Origin: JARRNE01 sp963824085 | Lineage (GTDB): Bacteria; Pseudomonadota; Gammaproteobacteria; Chromatiales; Chromatiaceae | DNA: 64,000 nucleotides | Assembly: GCA_963824085.1 (NCBI GenBank) | Contig: CAWGNT010000023.1 | Coordinates: forward strand, 62,001 to 126,000 | Direction of reading: 5' to 3' | Part shown: positions 34,986 through 44,758 of the stretch, piece by piece | How the letters are laid out: each line of letters opens with the position of its first letter | Position numbering within the stretch: the stretch's first letter is position 1 | Notes under the pieces: model-generated | Seen by the model: only the letters and a program-made list of their open reading frames with translations | What the model was told of the DNA's origin: nothing | Databases searched by the model: none | Made by a program: the position numbers and the translations under genes

Positions 34986-35567
34986 TCAGTCTGGTAAGAA
35001 CCCGGCGTTGGTTCGCCGAGGCACGTGTCCCTCCAAGGCACGAATCATATCTTTCTTGGGTCGCGGCTCGAACTTGAGCGGTACGCAGAGAAGGATTCGA
35101 TGCAGCGCCCGATGGTAGCGGTCGTAGCCCCTGTCCAAGATCGGCTGCCAGTCTTGGTCCACGTGCTTGAAGCTGCCGGCGCTGCCGTACGCGTAGACCT
35201 TGTAAGTGCCATTTGGCGTGCAGCGCAAGCCTTCGAACGAGACGTTGCGCATTCCGCTCGCGGACTCCACCACCAGGGTGTAGCGCACCACGCCGTCCGC
35301 ACCCACGGCCAAGTGCTTGCTGTCGATGAAGTAGCGGAATGGCGAGCTCTGGCCGTCGAGCGTGAACTCCACAAGGTCGCTATCGGCGGGCCAAGGCGGC
35401 AGGCTGGTGCTCCCCTCCTTCCATGGCTCGCCCTCCTGCACTCGGCTGCTGGTGATGGGCTCCGGCTCGTCTATAAACGGTCGTTCCGCTGCGCTGCCCA
35501 GCGTGGGAAGCAGAGGAAGGACGGCGACCACCAAGGCAAGGGTGATGTTGGATGACCTCACGCGCAA
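34986..35567 (-). CDS. CNP1-like exported protein
   Basis: A 193-residue protein with an N-terminal signal peptide (ITLALVVAVLPLLPTLGSA, cleavage near residue 27). The mature region has the CNP1-like pattern: PPWPADSDLVEFTLDG, FRYFIDSKHLAVGADGVVRYTLV, FEGLRCTPNGTYKVYAYG and a C-terminal HRALHRILLCVPLKF. The family's function is unknown. Two Cys (in LRC and LLC) may form a disulphide. The start is a TTG, or a GTG six bases on; both are close to GGAG. Confidence 0.85.
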   Translation of the reverse strand: MRVRSSNITLALVVAVLPLLPTLGSAAERPFIDEPEPITSSRVQEGEPWKEGSTSLPPWPADSDLVEFTLDGQSSPFRYFIDSKHLAVGADGVVRYTLVVESASGMRNVSFEGLRCTPNGTYKVYAYGSAGSFKHVDQDWQPILDRGYDRYHRALHRILLCVPLKFEPRPKKDMIRALEGHVPRRTNAGFLPD

Positions 35568-35719
35568 CAGGACTCCCGTGGTTTGATTCTTGGGTCACAA
35601 TATAAGTCCGCTATCACGCGCGGACTAGTGCAGTACCCGACGATTGGGAGCAAGGCCGCGGTCGGTGTCTCCGCTGTTAGCATTTGCACCGTCGCCAAAG
35701 CGCGAGGACCCAGGAGCTC

Positions 35720-36265
35720 ATGACGAACATCCGCCCGTTTCAGGGAAAGCATCCCCAGGTTGCCGCTGACGCCTGGATCGACCAGACCGCCGTCGTTGTG
35801 GGCGACGTGGAGGTCGGTTCGCGCTCGTCCATCTGGCCCATCTGCGTCGTGCGCGGTGATATTCACCGCATCGAGATCGGTCCGGAGACCAACATCCAGG
35901 ACGGCAGCATCCTGCACGTCTCCCACGACAGCCGTTTCCTGCCCGGAGGTGCCCCCTTGATCATCCACGACCGGGTAACAGTAGGCCACCAGGCCGTTCT
36001 TCACGGCTGCGAGATCCACCAGCTGTGCCTGGTCGGGATTGGCGCACGAGTGCTCGATCGAGCGGTCCTCGAGCCCCTCACCATGCTGGGCGCGGGTGCC
36101 CTGGTGCCCCCAGGGCGCGTTCTGGAGGGAGGCTACCTATGGATCGGCGCACCGGTGAGACGCGCGCGCGCCCTCACCGACAAGGAGCTGGAGTACCTGG
36201 AGTACTCAGCTGCCAACTACGTCCGGCTGGCGGACGCCCATCGCGCCTCAGCCGAGTTTGAATAA
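35720..36265 (+). CDS. gamma-carbonic anhydrase family protein (YrdA-like)
   Basis: A left-handed beta-helix hexapeptide-repeat protein of 181 residues. The zinc ligands of the family are visible: HVSHDS, then VTVGHQAVLHGCEI with its two histidines. The N-terminal RGD-like region is VVRGDIHRIEIGPETNIQDGS in pieces. Family members may be carbonic anhydrases or acyl-type enzymes; activity of the YrdA branch is not settled. The ATG at 35720 (MTNIRPFQGKHP) gives the normal start. Confidence 0.92.
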   Translation: MTNIRPFQGKHPQVAADAWIDQTAVVVGDVEVGSRSSIWPICVVRGDIHRIEIGPETNIQDGSILHVSHDSRFLPGGAPLIIHDRVTVGHQAVLHGCEIHQLCLVGIGARVLDRAVLEPLTMLGAGALVPPGRVLEGGYLWIGAPVRRARALTDKELEYLEYSAANYVRLADAHRASAEFE

Positions 36266-36354
36266 ACCTATTTCGCGCCGCGAACCACCCTGTAGCCATC
36301 GTCCTTAGGCGGCAGCTAAGTACCGGTAACAACGCCGCACCTGTCGGCCGCAAC

Positions 36355-36485
36355 TTTTCGGCTCTCGCCGAAGGGGTTGGGTTGCGGGCGACGGGGGTCT
36401 CGGCGGCAGGAGTGCTGCCGTCAAGCTACATGGTCGTAATCACAGCGTCCCCCGACGCCCGTCACCCAGCCCCGGAAAACCGGCA
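36355..36485. repeat. structured intergenic hairpin element, copy 2
   Basis: Arms 36373-36390 (GGGGTTGGGTTGCGGGCG) and 36456-36473 (CGCCCGTCACCCAGCCCC) pair over 18 positions with one mismatch and two G-T wobbles. A flanking hairpin TTCGGC-TCTC-GCCGAA (36357-36372) and an inner hairpin CGGCGGCA-GGAG-TGCTGCCG (36401-36420) are perfect or near-perfect. It lies between convergent genes. Confidence 0.7.
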
Positions 36486-36573
36486 ACCGATAAGATAATC
36501 GTGTCGTTGCCGGAAGTTTGACGCGGCTGAACCAGGTTCACCTCAACTCACTGCACCACGAAGGACAGTTACC

Positions 36574-38394
36574 TCACGCACCGAGCACGTACATCCGTTC
36601 CACCTGATCACCATAGTGCTTGAGTACCTCGCTTCGCCTCACCTTGAGGGTCGGCGTGAGAAGCCCGTTTTCCACCGACCACGGCTCCAGTAACAAGGTA
36701 GCCCGTCGAATCTTGGCGTAGCCGGGAAAATCCCGCACGGTATCGCGGATACGTTTGAGCATGTCCTTGACCAGGCGCGGATCAGACAGGCTCTCGCTGC
36801 GTTCCGGATTGAGCCCGTATTCCTGAGCGAGGCCGGTCCAGAGGTCCGCGTTGAGGACCAACAGCGCACTCAGGAACGAGCGGCCCTCGCCGATCACCAG
36901 GGCCTGCTCGAACAGCGGGTCCAGAGCGATCGCCATCTCCATGTCCGCCGGCGCCACCTTCTCTCCGTTCGAGAGAACGAGAATGTCCTTTATGCGGCCT
37001 GTGATATAGACATGGCCATGTGCGCCGATGCGGGCCTGATCACCGGTATGAAGCCACCCATCGGCGTCGACCACTTTGGCGGTCGAGGCATGGTCGTTCC
37101 AGTAGCCGGCCATAATCCCCGGGCCTTTCACGAGAAGCTCTTCGCCCTCGCCGATGCGGACGTGGATGCCGCGCAGCGGCACTCCCACGCTCTCGGGGTC
37201 GTTGTCGCGCAGTCGGTTGACGCTCACCACCGGGCTAGCCTCCGTCAGCCCGTAGCCCTGTACCAGGGGAAGGCCCAAGCCGATAAAGAGGCGCGCCACC
37301 TCGTTCGGCAACGCGGCGCCTCCGCTCACCGCAATGCGCAGTCGGCCACCCAGCTTCGCGAGGACCTGGTTGGCGACCCGCTTGCGCAGGATCGGCCATA
37401 CGAGCAACAGGGGATGCCAGCCGGCGCGGCCTTGCATTCGCTCGAATTGGCGCCAGCCCGCTTTGATGGCAGCCGAGAAGACCCAGCGTGTTGGCGCGGA
37501 GCGCCCTCGGACTTGGTCCATCAAGCGTTGATACACGCGCTCAAAGACCCGAGGCACAGCGATAAGCACGGTCGGGCGTACTGACTGGAGATCTTCCGCG
37601 AGCTGGCCCACGGAGCGAGCGAAGGCCACGGTAGAGCCCGCCATCATCGGCAGGTAGTAGCCTCCGGTCCGCTCCAACGTGTGGGAGAGAGGCAAGAAGG
37701 AGAGAAAAATGTCCTCCTGATAGCAGTCGATGGCGGTGAGGCTCGCGTGTGCATTGGACAGAATGTTGTGATGACTCAGCATCACACCCTTGGGGCGACC
37801 GGTGGTGCCCGACGTGTATACGATCGTCGCCAAGTCGTGCGGATCCCCCTCCCGCTGAAGGAAGGCGGGGCCTTCCGCAGGCAGCCAGTCGTCGGCGTTT
37901 ACGACCCGTGAACCCGCCTGAGCAGGGTGCCTAGCCGCCCGGCTGGACTCGAAGATCACCACCCGCAAGGTGGCGGACGGGTCACCCATGACCTCCGCAA
38001 GCCGCTTCCAACGATTGGCGTCCTGAACGAGAAGCAGCTTGGCCGCCGTATCGCGCAGGATATAGGCGGCATTCTCGGGTCGGTCGTCCGTGTAGAGCGG
38101 TACGCTAACCAGACCGATCGAAAGGCATGCCTGGTCGAAGATTACCCACTCCGGACAATTGCGCAGCAGGGTGGCAACGCGGTCTCCGGCCTTGAGACCC
38201 TCCCCGAGCAGGGCTTGGCGCCAGCGACTCACCTCGCGCGCAATGTCCCTCCACATGAGCGTCCTCCATGCCTCCCCGCCTTGGCGGCTCATATAGGCCG
38301 GACGTTCCGGCGAGCGGCGCACGCGCTGAAAGAACAGACCGTCCAGCGTCCGCGCATCCTTCAGGGAAATCAGGTCTTCCGACCAACCCGCCAA
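36574..38394 (-). CDS. long-chain acyl-CoA synthetase (AMP-binding)
   Basis: An adenylate-forming ligase that activates fatty acids to acyl-CoA; about 606 residues. Motifs: the P-loop-like TIVYTSGTTGRPKGVMLSH, the core YGLTEASPVVS, GWLHTGDQARIG and the C-terminal-domain hinge GRIKDILVLSNGEKVAP. The architecture matches the ACSL/FadD15-like branch. The TTG at 38394 is chosen because AAGGAG lies eight bases upstream; the frame stays open to 38442. Confidence 0.92.
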   Translation of the reverse strand: MAGWSEDLISLKDARTLDGLFFQRVRRSPERPAYMSRQGGEAWRTLMWRDIAREVSRWRQALLGEGLKAGDRVATLLRNCPEWVIFDQACLSIGLVSVPLYTDDRPENAAYILRDTAAKLLLVQDANRWKRLAEVMGDPSATLRVVIFESSRAARHPAQAGSRVVNADDWLPAEGPAFLQREGDPHDLATIVYTSGTTGRPKGVMLSHHNILSNAHASLTAIDCYQEDIFLSFLPLSHTLERTGGYYLPMMAGSTVAFARSVGQLAEDLQSVRPTVLIAVPRVFERVYQRLMDQVRGRSAPTRWVFSAAIKAGWRQFERMQGRAGWHPLLLVWPILRKRVANQVLAKLGGRLRIAVSGGAALPNEVARLFIGLGLPLVQGYGLTEASPVVSVNRLRDNDPESVGVPLRGIHVRIGEGEELLVKGPGIMAGYWNDHASTAKVVDADGWLHTGDQARIGAHGHVYITGRIKDILVLSNGEKVAPADMEMAIALDPLFEQALVIGEGRSFLSALLVLNADLWTGLAQEYGLNPERSESLSDPRLVKDMLKRIRDTVRDFPGYAKIRRATLLLEPWSVENGLLTPTLKVRRSEVLKHYGDQVERMYVLGA

Positions 38395-38442
38395 GGCCCT
38401 CACTCCTTGTCTCACTCTGGTGACAATCGCAAATCGGCGCAA

Positions 38443-39185
38443 GAGTTTAGAGCAGTCTCTCCGCGGGGTCGATCACCCAGAAAGGCTACGTATTTTCCAT
38501 GCGTTGGGAATCTGCGGCTCTGATTTTGCCACACCGATGACAAGCCGCGGGATCTGCGCGTAGGGTCTTGATCCGGTACGCGGTGGTTGCTGAAACCCAA
38601 GGCGTGAGGGCTGTTCATGGTGGAGAATGAGGTGCCTTGGGAAGAAGTGGGTGTTCTAGATTGCATTGGGATGTTCTCGTGTTAGACGGCATGGAGCGTC
38701 GTACCCAAATGCCCTAGCAGCGCCCTCTCCCAGGCATTCGGAACCAGCAGCACGAGCTCGAATGCTGTGCGGAACTCCACCGCAAACTTGCAAAATTCTG
38801 GCATTCGATGCGCGTTGGATCGGCGGGGCCAAGGTGGGTCAATGTCCGGTCCCGGCCGATTGCTGTCCCGAAAATTGGGCGAGACAACCGGTCCTGGTGG
38901 CGCTCGGCAGGTTCCAGCTTTTCGATAAACGACCTCTCGACCTCGGGTGACAGCGTCTTGGTCCTCCGCTGGTTGACTACGACGCCACCGTCCGTCAACA
39001 CGACCAAGAGGGGCATATTCAATGAGACCTTGCCCCAGCGACCTGCAATGCTGAGTGTGATGGCAAGCTCATCATCAATGCGGCGCCGGGTCGGCGTAAT
39101 CCCCTACCGCCTCCCACCAGGAGGAGCCGACGGCAGTAGTGCGCGTCTCTCTTGAGGAGTCAACCGAGCGACACAGGAGGAGATC
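38443..39185. other. accessory intergenic stretch, no supported gene
   Basis: About 740 bp. Overlapping opposite-strand frames at 38714-39022 and 38808-39155 show no motif and poor starts. A clear AGGAGGAGATC ribosome binding site stands at the end for the next gene. Confidence 0.5.
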
Positions 39186-40149
39186 ATGTCCGAGGCCATG
39201 ACACCGAACGGCGTCTACGACGCCCACAGCGAGTATCAGATGCGTGGGGCCTTATCGGACGCCGAGTTGGTGAGCCAGCTCGCCGATGAGCTGATTCTGA
39301 ACCCTGCCACGGGCACCATCGTCATCGCGGACTATGGCTGCGCGCAGGGCCGCGTGTCGAGCGTGCTGATCCACCGGGTGATCGAGCGGCTGCGAGCGCG
39401 AGAGCCGGACGTGCCGGTCGCCGTGTACCACAATGACATGCTCGGCAATGACTGGGCCGCCCTTTTTGATCGGCTCCGTGACCCGCAGTCCTACCTGCAC
39501 TTTCCCGGCGGACCGATCACGCCGCTGGCCGCCGCGACGTCCTTTTACAACCCGGTGACGCCACCCGGCGTCGTCGACTTGGGCATGAGCTTCGCCGCTA
39601 CCCAGTGGTTGTCGCAACCGGGTCCCCGGGGCTGTGGTAGCGCGCTGTACTTCGACCAGCTCGACGGTCCGGCGTGCGTAGCGATGGCCGCCCAGGCCGG
39701 TCGCGACTGGACGCTGTTCCTGGCTCGGCGCGCCCGTGAGCTTGCTCCCGGCGCTCGTCTGATCGTGAACATGATGGGCGTCCCCAACGGTGGCATCGCT
39801 GCGGGACATGCAGTTTGGCAGCATTTGCGAGCAATCTGCAGCGACCTGGCAGCGTCCTTTCGCCGGAGACATTGGCGAGCAGCTCCATCTGGAAAGCCTG
39901 TCGCTTCACGAGATCCCCGATCCGGTGGCCGTGCGCTATCGCGAAAACGACGATGCAGCGGCTTTTGCCCGGGATTTCACCGGCTTCGTTCGCGCCTGGA
40001 GCGAGCCCAGCCTCCGAGAGGCATTCTCTGCCAGCGCAGCGACCATTGCTGACCTCTATCGGCGCCTAGAGTCTCGGTTGCGCGAATCGGCGCGAAGCTT
40101 CACGTTTGAGGTGCATGCGGTGCGGGCCGTCATTCGTCGTCGCGATTGA
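39186..40149 (+). pseudogene. SABATH-type carboxyl methyltransferase, frameshifted
   Basis: The first frame (to about 39870) has the SABATH pattern: HSEYQMRG at the N-terminus, the SAM loop VIADYGCAQGRVS, YHNDMLGNDWAALF, PGGPITPLAAATSFYNPVTPP and MSFAATQWLSQPG. The C-terminal part continues in another frame from about 39860 to 40149: GDIGEQLHLESLSLHEIPDP, then DFTGFVRAWSEPSLREAF. SABATH enzymes methylate carboxyl groups of small acids (salicylate, juvenile hormone acid, IAA in plants and insects) and are rare in bacteria. A single indel separates the frames, so sequencing error is possible. An excellent ribosome binding site is present. Confidence 0.7.
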
Positions 40150-40607
40150 ATCGGCTGCAGCGGGATATATGCCCCGCTCAAGCGATACTCGTATTGCGGA
40201 CTTGTCCGTTGTTTAGATCCCGTTTTCTTGCCGGGATGATGGTCGGGGGGCGCACCGACGCCGGCAGCGCGTGTCACCACTGCAACATGAACGGTGAAAG
40301 CACGGGTTGCGCGGTTGCCGATTAAGGTCAAGGCCAGTTTTGGGTCCACGCACGATAGCCATCGTTGCCTCGCTGACTGACCGCGCTCGGGGCGTCAGAG
40401 GCGCTTCGAGAGTGCGCTACGAGAGGCTACTCTGCTTTATGAATTCAGCCGGACGCCTGCTCTCTACTTTCCCCAAATCGACCGCTGGGGGAGAGCGCGT
40501 GACGGAGTCGGTCCGCGCGCGGGGCGTTCCCAGACACGCGCTGGGGTCTCTGCCCAACGCGGTTCCGAGTCCCGAGTGTATGTATGGATGACGACCGGAG
40601 AGGATGT
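40150..40607. other. intergenic stretch, nothing recognised
   Basis: About 460 bp between the methyltransferase remnant and the VOC gene. No RNA, repeat or coding signal that I can support. Confidence 0.45.
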
Positions 40608-41021
40608 TCATGGGTAGTGGTTCTTCTTGGCCGGATCATCCGAGAGGTACTGGATGAATTCCCACTGAAGGCCGTCTGCGTCAAGGAAGTAGAACCGCCT
40701 TCGCCACTTCGAAACTTCCGGCTCGGAACTCTGTTGGAACCCGGCTGCTTCCAGCCGAGCGACGACTTCTCCAACGTCGTCGACCACTATCCCGACGTGA
40801 TTGACTCCCAGGTCATGGTAGGCCACGCGGCCGCGCGGGTCCGTGCTCGGAGCGCGTGTCAGGGCGATGTAGGTCTCTTCCGTGCCGACGTGGAGCCATG
40901 CGCAGGGGTTGGAAATGTCCTGGCCGCGGATCTTGAACTCCGGCAGGGCGGTAGTGATGAAACCGACCGTGGCGCGCATGTCGCGTACCGTGATACTTGC
41001 ATGTTCGATCCTGCAGCCCAT
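40608..41021 (-). CDS. VOC (glyoxalase/dioxygenase-fold) family protein
   Basis: A 137-residue single-domain vicinal-oxygen-chelate protein. Halves are visible as two beta-alpha-beta-beta-beta modules: IEHASITVRDMRATVGFITT with a final TYIALTR, then VNHVGIVVDDVGEVVARLEAAGF with RRRFYFLDADGLQWEFIQYL. Candidate metal ligands are His7 (IEHAS), the His in VNHVG and the Glu in LQWEFIQ. The reaction cannot be guessed. GAAGGAG upstream of the ATG acts as ribosome binding site. Confidence 0.85.
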   Translation of the reverse strand: MGCRIEHASITVRDMRATVGFITTALPEFKIRGQDISNPCAWLHVGTEETYIALTRAPSTDPRGRVAYHDLGVNHVGIVVDDVGEVVARLEAAGFQQSSEPEVSKWRRRFYFLDADGLQWEFIQYLSDDPAKKNHYP

Positions 41022-41150
41022 CGCCGCTTCACTCCTTCTCCGTCAGCCCACCAGAAAGTCTAGGGTTTCCGTGCGATCCTGCCTGTCTATGATTGAGAAA
41101 GCGGAGCGGGGGCGGTGGTTCTTCTTGCGGTCCGTTCACGGAGGTTCCTA

Positions 41151-41457
41151 ATGGCCGCCAGCGGTTTTACCTACCTCATCGTGACCGACGCGATCGACGG
41201 AACCGTCCGCCTCACCACGGACTCGCCGACCGCCCACATCGGGATGCCAATCCTGCGCATCGAGTGCGAGGAGCTCAGCGGCGACTTCGCACCCGCTGAC
41301 ATGCTTGGTGACCCCGAGCGTGGCGTTGCAGGCGCCGAGACGGCCGGCCGACATCGTTCACGCCTGGGCGTCGGAGCTGGGGCGCACCGGTGAGGAGATC
41401 GAAGCCGCTCGGCGGTTCTTGGTGCGGTGGCCCTATGGGCCGCAGCTGGAGGGCTGA
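41151..41457 (+). pseudogene. small gene of unknown function, apparently frameshifted
   Basis: The frame from ATG 41151 reads MAASGFTYLIVTDAIDGTVR and later EELSGDFAPADMLGD, after which it becomes low-complexity. Another frame from about 41330 reads RRPADIVHAWASELGRTGEE, then RRFLVRWPYGPQLEG with a stop at 41457, and looks like a natural continuation. I do not recognise the family. GGTTCCTA is a poor ribosome binding site, so the entry is tentative. Confidence 0.35.
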
Positions 41458-41592
41458 GCACTGAAAACGGCACCCGTCACCGACGGCGGTGGCCAACTCC
41501 TCCGCCTTCCCTCGTATCTCGGTGGATAAACAACAAGTTCACTGGCAACCGAAGGGCTGCTGTCGCCGCGACGAACGCCACCATCCGGCGCC

Positions 41593-42630
41593 ACCGGAAC
41601 GACATCCGCTGCAAATACTCCCTACTGCCACGTCGTCCTGATCATCAATGACAAGCGGTATCAGAATAGTGCGAAGACCGCCTCTCGTGCACAGGCGCGT
41701 GCGTTCGAACCGAAGTGACACAACGAGCTTCTCCGCCAGGCAACGTTCGGCGAGGCGGAGGCGATCACGGTCGCGGAAGCGGCACGGTTGTTCCTCGCCG
41801 CCCACAAGGAGAACGTCAATCTCAGCAACCTCCGAGCGCACTGCAACCGGTTTGTTACGCACTTCGGCAGGCAGACAGACCTTGCCGCGATCACGACGAC
41901 GGACTTCAACCGGTTTCTCGCGAGGCTCGCGGAGGAATTCCAGCCAGGGACGATCAACCAGATCTCCCAGCAGTTCCGCCAGCTTGTGACCGAGACGGCC
42001 GCACTCGGGTACGCGACGCCGAGGATCGACTACCCGAAGCGGCTGAAGGTCAAGCAGAAGACGCGGGTGTTCTCACCGGAGGAGGAGGTCGCATTGCTCA
42101 ACCACCTGGCATCCTCATCGCGCCTAAGCGAGAACTACGACCTGGCGGTCTTCCTCCTCGACACCGGTGCGCGGATCAACGAGGCGCTGACGACCACCTG
42201 GGATGATGTCGACCTCGAAGGCAAGCGGATGCGGATTGTCCGCCACAAGACGAAGACAATCCTCGGAATCACAGACCGCCTCCATGCGGTCCTTCAGCGC
42301 CGGTTTGCCGAGGACAAACACCGGCCGGCGAACAACTACGTGTTCAAGAACGCCGATGCCTCCGGTCCTCGGCGGTACTCGGATGTCGCGATCGAGCGGG
42401 CGTTTACCGTCACCGGGATCAACTCGCCGGAGAACGTTGGTCGTCTAGGCAAGGCAACGATCCACACGTTCCGCCATCACTTCATCTCGAAGCTGACCGC
42501 CAACGGGTTGTTGCCGCAGCAGATCATGAAGATCAGCGGACATGCATCCATCTCCTCCCTGATGCGATACAGCCACCTCAGCCAGGATCAAGTGCTGGAG
42601 AAGGCGTTGGAGATTTTGAATGAGGGGTAA
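41593..42630 (+). pseudogene. tyrosine recombinase (phage-type integrase), broken copy 1
   Basis: Nucleotide alignment by eye with the copy at 51.5 kb shows the same gene. Here the start region is lost (the ATG of copy 2 has no counterpart) and a TGA replaces a TGG codon near 41716. The catalytic domain remains open to 42630, with LDTGARINEAL (Arg I), IHTFRHHFISK (HxxR), GHASISSLMRYSHL (His/Tyr). The remaining frame from 41788 would give 280 residues without the N-terminal DNA-binding part. It lies in the same orientation as copy 2, about 10 kb away. Confidence 0.85.
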
Positions 42631-43796
42631 GCGCAGTCGTTTCTAGAGATCGGCCGTCCCAGAGCGGTGGACGCGTAGGGTATGGGCCTCAGGAGGACTT
42701 GGAAGAGGTGGTCGCGAACCGCAGGCATTCCATAGCGGGCCAGATCCAGACAATCCCGCAGCATCGTGGCCCTGCGACGGTCCGGTTTTGGCCGAGGGCC
42801 GCCCCCTGCACTGGTTCGTCGCGGACGCAACCCGACCTCGAAACCGTTCCCGCCCCGTCGAAGCATTCGACGTAGACCGCGGGATGGACCCGGCTGCAGG
42901 AAGTTACCCTGCCAATTTCCGACACGGTGTACCGAGGGAAAATTGCCAAGCAAGGAAGGAAGCTCCATAACAGGGATCTTGTAAGCCTAACAAGGCGCGA
43001 CGACCGACGTCAGGAGGTTTTCCAAAACAAAAACGTAGACTTGCCGACTTCCTTTGTTTCTGTGTATACGGGGCTGCCCGCGATTCGGTTTTTCTGCCTT
43101 CCGGTTAAACGCAGCTGTACGAGCAACTCCCTTCAACTGGTTCCCTGGGGCTCCCCGCGAAACCTTGCAATCGTTTGCAAAATCGGTCGTGGCCAGAAGG
43201 GCCTTTTCCGCCTCGCAGAGCCGTTCTCTAGTCGCCTGAGGGTTAGCGGTATCCCCTCTTCCCTCCGGAGCCCTCGCGACCCCGGAAATGCCGAACTTTG
43301 GCGAATCTCACCCGTGTCTCTACGCTCTCCAAGCTCCCAAGTTACTGCGCCGCTGCGGAAGCCGGCGATGGCTGGGCCACGGCGGGTGTTCCCCCCACGA
43401 AATTGCTATAGGCAGGGACGCGCGCCACCTTGAGCCGATACGCGCTTAACGGATACACGGGCTTTCCTGCGCGTCTCGCACCCTCGATTTCTTGTGCATC
43501 CCGATCGAAACCGGCCGAGCAAGGAGGCGGAGGCTAAACAAACGTCCTAACCGTTGACTCCTGGCCGTGCGTCTTCGGGTGCACTCTCCAGCGACCGCGA
43601 TCGGCCGGGCTGCCCCTGCTGCTATGCACGGCGAGAGCGGCGGCACTGGGGCAAACAGCGCTCGCCCCCCGGGGCCGCTGGGTGCGTCCGCTGCGCGCAT
43701 GCCACTGTGGCGAAACTTTCGCCGACTGCCCGGCCCGCCGCAAGGGACGGGTTCAGGAGGCTGCCAGGCTACCCTATGAGCAACTCAATTCGGCCA
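42631..43796. other. accessory stretch without a supported gene; hairpin-element fragment near 42785-42855
   Basis: About 1.17 kb. Open frames (for example 42927-43433) have no motifs. GCGGACGCAACCCGACCTCG near 42825-42845, with TTTTGGCC near 42784, matches the right side and left edge of the hairpin element at 26.6 kb and looks like an eroded copy. The remainder is unassigned. Confidence 0.4.
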
Positions 43797-44153
43797 TTAT
43801 GTAGAGGTCGCATTTATGTAGAGTTCGGGCCTGGAGATGTGCCGGAGTCAGAAGTTGTCGCGCCCCAACAGGCCTGGCCAAGGACGAGCTCAACATAATT
43901 TCCCGGCCCTCTGCAGGACCATGCCCTGGGGACCGGAGTCCGCGATGGGCGCCAAGCGCTTGGTGCCCTAACTTTTACCGAATTCCTCGAGAGGATCGGC
44001 GTGGATCGCACGTCAACGCGTTCCACCGACCCCCAATGACCGCCGTTCGCGTCCTCAGCCGCGAGCAGAAATTATGTCGCGCAACGAGCGCGCCGATAAC
44101 CTGCAGCAGCGGCATCGAGGCGACAACTCTACATAAATGCGACCTCTACATAA
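43797..44153. mobile_element. MITE-like element with perfect 29-bp terminal inverted repeats
   Basis: The ends 43797-43825 and 44125-44153 are exact reverse complements. Each consists of two related units: TTATGTAGAGG, a TCGCAT spacer, then TTATGTAGAG. The 299-bp interior has no transposase; one frame (LTFTEFLERIGVDR) could be a scrap of gene. The size and ends indicate a non-autonomous element moved by an enzyme encoded elsewhere. The doubled TTATGTAGAG unit would suit a site-specific recombinase or DDE enzyme with two binding sites per end. There is no clear target-site duplication. Confidence 0.75.
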
Positions 44154-44158
44154 CGGGC

Positions 44159-44165
44159 GTTAGGC
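44159..44165 (-). other. possible integron attC core (GCCTAAC)
   Basis: On the minus strand, GCCTAAC (RYYYAAC form) begins one base after the stop codon of the cupin gene, where the inverse core of an attC site lies in integron cassettes. The matching GTTRRRY core is not found because the inverted-repeat element starts six bases further on. Evidence is one 7-mer plus its position. Confidence 0.3.
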
Positions 44166-44166
44166 G

Positions 44167-44592
44167 TCACTTTGGAGCCGATGGCACAAGTCCGTAGCGG
44201 CTCATGACGGCAACCAGCGATGCTTTGTCTGGCGGGCCGCCGGCGTTTACTACCGTAGCAACATCATGAAAATACTGGGCCCCAATGTCGGGAGACAGGA
44301 TGATTAGCGCTCGCGCCGCGCGACTAAACGGATTGGAGAATCCGTGAACCATGCCTCTCGGTGTGTGCATTGTCTGCCCGGGCCCGAGGTCTCGGGTATC
44401 GGAGCCCACGGTGTACCGTAGGGTGCCTTCCAGGACGTAGAGGATCTCTTCGTTGCTGGAATGGCTGTGCGGCGGCGGGACATTCGAAGCGGGTGGTACC
44501 GTCAGCTCGAGAATCCCCATGCTCGAAGTCTGTGATCCATCGACGAGATATCGGATGCCGAGTTGACCTACTTTGATTTCGATTGCGCTCAT
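44167..44592 (-). CDS. cupin-domain protein
   Basis: A 141-residue single cupin. Motif 1 is PPPHSHSSNEEILYVLEG (metal ligands H, H, E) and motif 2 is PRGMVHGFSNP (ligand H), so a metal site is likely. The C-terminal 35 residues (DIGAQYFHDVATVV onward) resemble those of cupins near small-molecule enzymes. The ATG at 44592 (MSAIEIKVGQLG) is preferred to the longer frame. The substrate is unknown. It may be a former integron cassette, as judged by its 3' flank. Confidence 0.82.
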   Translation of the reverse strand: MSAIEIKVGQLGIRYLVDGSQTSSMGILELTVPPASNVPPPHSHSSNEEILYVLEGTLRYTVGSDTRDLGPGQTMHTPRGMVHGFSNPFSRAARALIILSPDIGAQYFHDVATVVNAGGPPDKASLVAVMSRYGLVPSAPK

Positions 44593-44758
44593 GCTGTGGT
44601 GCCGGCTGAGCTTATAGTGGTCGTTCGGGCACAACGGACGTGTTCCATGAAAATACGATCGGGAACGGAGGCAAACGCATCGCAACCCGGAACCTCGTCG
44701 GTCTGCTCGTTACGCTCGTGGTGATAACAAAAGGCGCAAGCCGACGGGATTAAACAGC

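Noticed and set aside
38714..39155. Overlapping opposite frames of about 100 residues
   Set aside because: Both overlap each other, neither has a motif or a good start, and no homology could be argued.
42927..43433. 168-codon open frame on the plus strand
   Set aside because: No motif, no ribosome binding site, Ser/Arg/Pro-rich composition typical of a random frame in GC-rich DNA; lies in decayed accessory DNA.
43554..43898. CPCC...CVRC pattern suggesting an IS1-like zinc-ribbon protein
   Set aside because: The Cys pairs lie in a frame that runs into the inverted-repeat element, with no other transposase feature; probably chance.
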